A DNA stretch of 8,118 nt, taken from the NCBI GenBank assembly GCA_024275615.1, contig JAJRYU010000254.1:1-8118 (forward strand). Reading direction: 5' to 3'. This document shows, one piece after another, positions 6,238-8,118 of the stretch. The notes under the pieces are model-generated. The model saw only the letters and a list, made by a program, of their open reading frames with translations. It was not told the DNA's origin and did no database searches. Position 1 is the stretch's first letter, and each line of letters opens with the position of its first letter. Source of the stretch: Planctomycetota bacterium (GTDB taxonomy: Bacteria; Planctomycetota; GCA-002687715; DRQF01). The position numbers and the translations under genes are program-made.

Positions 6238-6573
6238 CTAGAGAACCGACAGGAGGTTTTCGACTGGACGGCCCAGCGCGGCTTTCGCTCCATTGACGAG
6301 AATTGGCCTTTGCAGCAACGTCGGATGTACGGCCATCTTATCGAGGACTTCAGCGTCGGAGTCCGTTTCGGCCACTCGAAACTCCTTGGCCTCGCCCCTG
6401 CGCAACAAGTCTCGGGGTCTTCGCGCCAGTTTGGTAAAAAGTTCCTCCAACTCGTCGCGACTAAGTTTGTCTTCGGAATATTCTCGGTAGACGTAGGTAA
6501 TATTCTTCTCACCGAGCAAGGCGACCGCCTTGCGACAAGTTCCTCAAGTCTTTGTGCAGATGAGCGTCATCAT
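6238..6573 (-). CDS. Selenocysteine-containing ArsC/Spx-family reductase, TGA recoded at 6544-6546
   Basis: Read through one in-frame TGA, this minus-strand frame encodes 111 residues, a normal length for the ArsC/YffB/Spx thioredoxin-fold family. It begins MMTLICTKT, then Sec10-G-T-C13-R-K-A. Sec10 falls where ArsC has its catalytic cysteine (compare C-G-T-S-R in plasmid ArsC). Later landmarks fit: DLLRRGE (55-61), HPTLLQRPILVNG (83-95) and GRPVENLL (101-108), with R58/R59, R89 and R102 at the positions of the three anion-binding arginines. A hairpin with a GGUC loop lies 17 bases after the TGA. The ATG at 6573 (or 6570) overlaps the stop of a small upstream ORF (ATGA), with GGGAG 9 bases before it. 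Conventional calling would give only the inactive TTG-started remnant from 6519. Substrate (arsenate or other) is unproven. The alternative is a nonsense-mutated pseudogene. Confidence 0.8.
6516..6533 (-). promoter_or_regulatory. Bacterial SECIS-like hairpin after the TGA codon
   Basis: In the minus-strand RNA GCAAGGC pairs perfectly with GCCUUGC around the tetraloop GGUC, with the loop beginning 18 bases after the UGA (6546-6544). Bacterial SECIS elements lie within the coding sequence just downstream of UGA, with the apical loop roughly 16-37 bases away and a G (often GGUC/GU) in the loop that SelB binds; E. coli fdhF, as I recall it, has a GGUC loop at nearly the same distance. Confidence 0.7.
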
Positions 6574-6690
6574 CCTTCTTTTCTCCCGGCTGTTTCAATC
6601 AGGTGATAGACTTGTTCATAACCTCCAAAACGAGATGGGCACAGGTCAATCTTCCCAATTGCGTGCCAGAATTCGTTGGTGTTTTGTCAT
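6570..6690 (-). CDS. Small unrecognised ORF coupled to the ArsC-like gene; start out of frame
   Basis: The minus-strand frame ending in TGA at 6572-6570 overlaps the ATG of the ArsC-like gene as ATGA, the arrangement of translationally coupled genes. Its 38 sense codons read like real protein: NTNEFWHAIGKIDLCP, SRFGGYEQVYHLIETAGRKE. Going upstream it meets a TGA (6689-6687) with no ordinary start codon in frame. The ATG at 6690-6688 is one base out of frame; removing one A from the AAAA run (6685-6682) would give MTNTNEFWH and a complete 39-residue protein. So the gene is either frameshifted by mutation or sequencing error, or uses an unusual start. No strong ribosome site precedes the ATG. 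I do not recognise the family. Confidence 0.4.
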
Positions 6691-6801
6691 GCGAGGATCA
6701 AGAATCGCGCTTGGGCTGCGGCAAAAGTCACCTCGGCCGGATTCCGATTTTTGTTGGAATGTTTGAACCTCGGGACGACCGGATGCGACCACCCCATTGA
6801 C

Positions 6802-7347
6802 ATGGCAAGCAGACGCGAAAAGATTACCGACGAGTTTTTGGTGCTGGCAAGCCGAGCTGGCGATCGCCGCGCGTTCGAGCAACTCGTTGCCCGCTACCAA
6901 AAGCCTCTCTGGCGTTTCGCCTACCGACTCACGGGTTCGGAAGACGGCGCCTGGGAAGTGCTCCAGGAAAGCTGGATGGCAGTCACGAGAGGACTCGGCA
7001 AACTTCGGGATGCAGCCCATTTCCGACGGTGGATTTTTGGCATCGTCCGACTTCGAGCGTCGGACTTTCACCGAACACTTTCAAAGCAACCGCAGGATAA
7101 CCAAATCGAGACCATTGGCATTGGTCCTACGAACACAATTGAAGCTAACGACGACCATGAAGCCATCAAGTTGATTCTCGCAAGCTTGGGATCGCATCAC
7201 CGAAGTGTCTTGATGCTTCACTATCTGGAAGATTTTGAGATCTGGGAGATCGCGAAAATTCTCGGTATCCCCGAAGGAACCGTCAAATCACGGCTGCACC
7301 ACGCTCGGTCAGCTTTGAAACAAATCTTGGAAAGGAGCAAAGCATGA
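6802..7347 (+). CDS. ECF-type RNA polymerase sigma factor
   Basis: The 181-residue protein has the two-domain ECF layout. Region 2 spans about residues 13-90 (LASRAGDRRAFEQLVARYQK, then the DGAWEVLQESWM recognition/-10 segment and FRRWIFGIVRLRASDFHR). A linker covers 91-118. Region 4 spans 121-178 with LGSHHRSVLMLHYLEDFEIW and the -35-binding helix-turn-helix EIAKILGIPEGTVKSRLHHAR. The ATG at 6802 is used; an in-frame TTG at 6676 would add 42 residues not typical of the family. The ribosome site is weak. The gene overlaps the next one by 4 bases, so the two are co-translated, and that partner is the natural candidate regulator. No anti-sigma zinc motif (HxxxCxxC) is present in either gene. 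Confidence 0.92.
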   Translation: MASRREKITDEFLVLASRAGDRRAFEQLVARYQKPLWRFAYRLTGSEDGAWEVLQESWMAVTRGLGKLRDAAHFRRWIFGIVRLRASDFHRTLSKQPQDNQIETIGIGPTNTIEANDDHEAIKLILASLGSHHRSVLMLHYLEDFEIWEIAKILGIPEGTVKSRLHHARSALKQILERSKA

Positions 7348-7712
7348 ACGAAATGACAGAAATGCTACGAGAGTTCTTAACTGGTGAAGACATGTTCGAC
7401 GAGAAGAAAGGCCGAAAGAACCTCGAAGAAACGATGACTAAGTTTGCCAACCGAAGTCGAGGTCAGAGACTTTTCTACTTTGTCCCTAGCGTCTTCATCA
7501 TGGCACTCATGGTCTACTCCGCTGTCAAGTTTCTCGATTTACCCGGTGACGTCGCCACACCCGACCATGTGCTCTATGCCGTTTTCTTCATGGTTGGTGT
7601 CGGCGGGATCGCGCTGTTGAAGCTGTGGATGTTCTACGCCCACTACCATATGGAAATGATGAAAGCGCAGAAGCGTATGGAGTTTCGCCTAATTGACGAA
7701 CTCAATCGTTAG
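7344..7712 (+). CDS. Two-TM membrane protein, sigma-factor partner (DUF6768-like)
   Basis: The ATG overlaps the sigma-factor stop (ATGA), with a perfect AAGGAG at 7332-7337, 6 bases upstream. The 122-residue product has a charged cytoplasmic N-terminus (1-40, with LREFLTGEDMFDEKKG), two membrane segments (about 43-64 and 75-97), and a basic/acidic C-terminal helix (KLWMFYAHYHMEMMKAQKRM, then EFRLIDELNR). The KLW...KRMEFRL ending resembles DUF6768 proteins that commonly follow ECF sigma genes, from memory and not confirmed by search. By position it may hold the sigma factor at the membrane, but it has no recognisable anti-sigma domain, so that role is inference. Confidence 0.8.
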   Translation: MNEMTEMLREFLTGEDMFDEKKGRKNLEETMTKFANRSRGQRLFYFVPSVFIMALMVYSAVKFLDLPGDVATPDHVLYAVFFMVGVGGIALLKLWMFYAHYHMEMMKAQKRMEFRLIDELNR

Positions 7713-7787
7713 GCTAAGGCTGCTAACCGAATTTGACATCGAGGAAAGAACCGCGAGAGACAACAAGGTCAGGTGCGATGCATCCGC

Positions 7788-7848
7788 CCGAGGCCGTAAG
7801 ATCGTGAACATATGGATTAGTGTCGACAGTGGATCACGGCGGCCTCGG
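7788..7848. repeat. Inverted repeat with 43-base loop
   Basis: CCGAGGCCG (7788-7796) and CGGCCTCGG (7840-7848) are perfect 9-bp complements across a 43-base loop. It lies 75 bases after the sigma-partner stop codon. There is no T-run, so it is not a standard intrinsic terminator; it could be a transcript-end hairpin. I see no supported gene in 7713-7918. Confidence 0.5.
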
Positions 7849-7918
7849 TAATCTTGAATTGAAGTTCAAATACTACGAGCAGAACCTCAAGAAATTGGAC
7901 ACGGTCATGGATCTTCGA

Positions 7919-8100
7919 CTATTCTTCACCAATGAACTCCAAGTACCGACGTCCTTTGGGGAGTTGCGCAGGCCAGCCACAAAAAGGACAGGGATCGGAT
8001 TGTTTGGAACCGGCCATCCACTCGGGGGATTCTCGCGAGGTTTGAGAGTAGCACCAATGGGAACAACACTGTTTTCAGTCATCGCAGCCCGCAACAGCAT
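7919..8100 (-). pseudogene. Possible small zinc-ribbon (CPFCG) protein gene, frame broken near start
   Basis: The minus-strand frame from 8074 to the TAG at 7921-7919 encodes 51 residues rich in paired cysteines: KQCCSHWCYSQT, then ESPEWMAGSKQS, DPCPFCGWPAQL and PKGRRYLEFIGEE. CCSHWC and CPFCG suggest one zinc ribbon. Upstream it stops at a TGA (8077-8075). An ATG at 8082 and another at 8100, the latter with GGGAGG 9 bases upstream, are one frame off; one extra A in the AAAA run at 8075-8072 would give MTEKQCCSHWC. The frame beyond the TGA stays open to the window edge. It could be a real gene with an indel, a protein started at the internal ATG 8017, or (less likely) a Sec codon, since no SECIS-like hairpin follows. 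The competing 75-residue frame at 7873-8100 has no domain-like features. Confidence 0.3.
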
Positions 8101-8118
8101 CGTCAGATTCCTCCCTTC

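Noticed and set aside
6138..6512. 124-residue minus-strand ORF over the ArsC-like gene
   Set aside because: Different frame from the ArsC-family match; no recognisable motifs.
6761..6801. ECF-type autoregulated promoter (GAAC at 6765) before the sigma gene
   Set aside because: GAAC alone is too common and no convincing -10 element follows at 16-17 bases.
6570..6803. Longer minus-strand selenoprotein starting at an ATG at 6803 with a TGA at 6689-6687
   Set aside because: The part before the TGA has no protein-like character, the ATG overlaps the sigma-factor start, and no SECIS-like hairpin follows that TGA.
6646..7071. 141-residue minus-strand ORF opposite the sigma factor
   Set aside because: It is the antisense shadow of a clear ECF sigma gene and has no domain-like content.
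8015..8118. Selenocysteine reading of the TGA at 8077-8075 in the cysteine-rich frame
   Set aside because: No stable hairpin with a G-containing loop could be found in the 40 bases downstream; an indel explains the frame more simply.
7808..8118. Plus-strand frame open from 7808 to the window end (contains FKYYEQNLKKLDTVMD)
   Set aside because: No ribosome site or clear start; the second half reads as low-quality sequence opposite the CPFCG frame. The first half is mildly protein-like, so it is recorded but not called.

Overview
The window (8,118 bases, moderately GC-rich) looks like an accessory stretch of an environmental bacterial chromosome. The FG-GAP/ASPIC protein, leucine-rich-repeat lipoprotein, ECF sigma factor with a small membrane partner, and UbiB-type kinase with its own TetR regulator suggest Planctomycetota or a similar phylum (Verrucomicrobiota, Acidobacteriota, Myxococcota). 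This is inference from family distribution; no rRNA or tRNA is present to fix it. No complete mobile element, CRISPR array or phage gene was seen.

Layout. (1) 2-1600 (+): 3' part of a large calcium-binding FG-GAP/ASPIC protein, cut by the window edge. (2) 1601-2790: two small membrane-protein genes (+) between two copies of a ~60-bp imperfect direct repeat, each copy starting right after a stop codon; the first gene has a near-consensus promoter. (3) 2791-3060: mostly without a gene, with a short coding-like fragment. (4) 3061-3723 (-): LRR lipoprotein. (5) 3939-5977 (-): two-gene operon, tetR then ABC1/UbiB kinase, ending in a clear intrinsic terminator and preceded by two copies of a palindromic operator. 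(6) 6238-6690 (-): an ArsC/Spx-family reductase whose frame is interrupted by one TGA exactly where the catalytic cysteine belongs, followed by a compact hairpin with a GGUC loop. This is best read as an unannotated selenoprotein; a coupled small ORF lies upstream. (7) 6802-7712 (+): ECF sigma factor overlapping a two-TM partner. (8) 7713-8118: an inverted repeat and, on the minus strand, a small CPFCG-containing reading frame that lacks a clean start.

The main result is the selenocysteine-type ArsC gene. Conventional calling starts the protein at a TTG at 6519, after the catalytic motif. Reading through the TGA restores the whole active site (Sec-Gly-Thr-Cys-Arg) and gives a normal family length. 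The second theme is self-contained regulation: TetR on its own promoter with the kinase gene downstream, and the sigma factor with its membrane partner.
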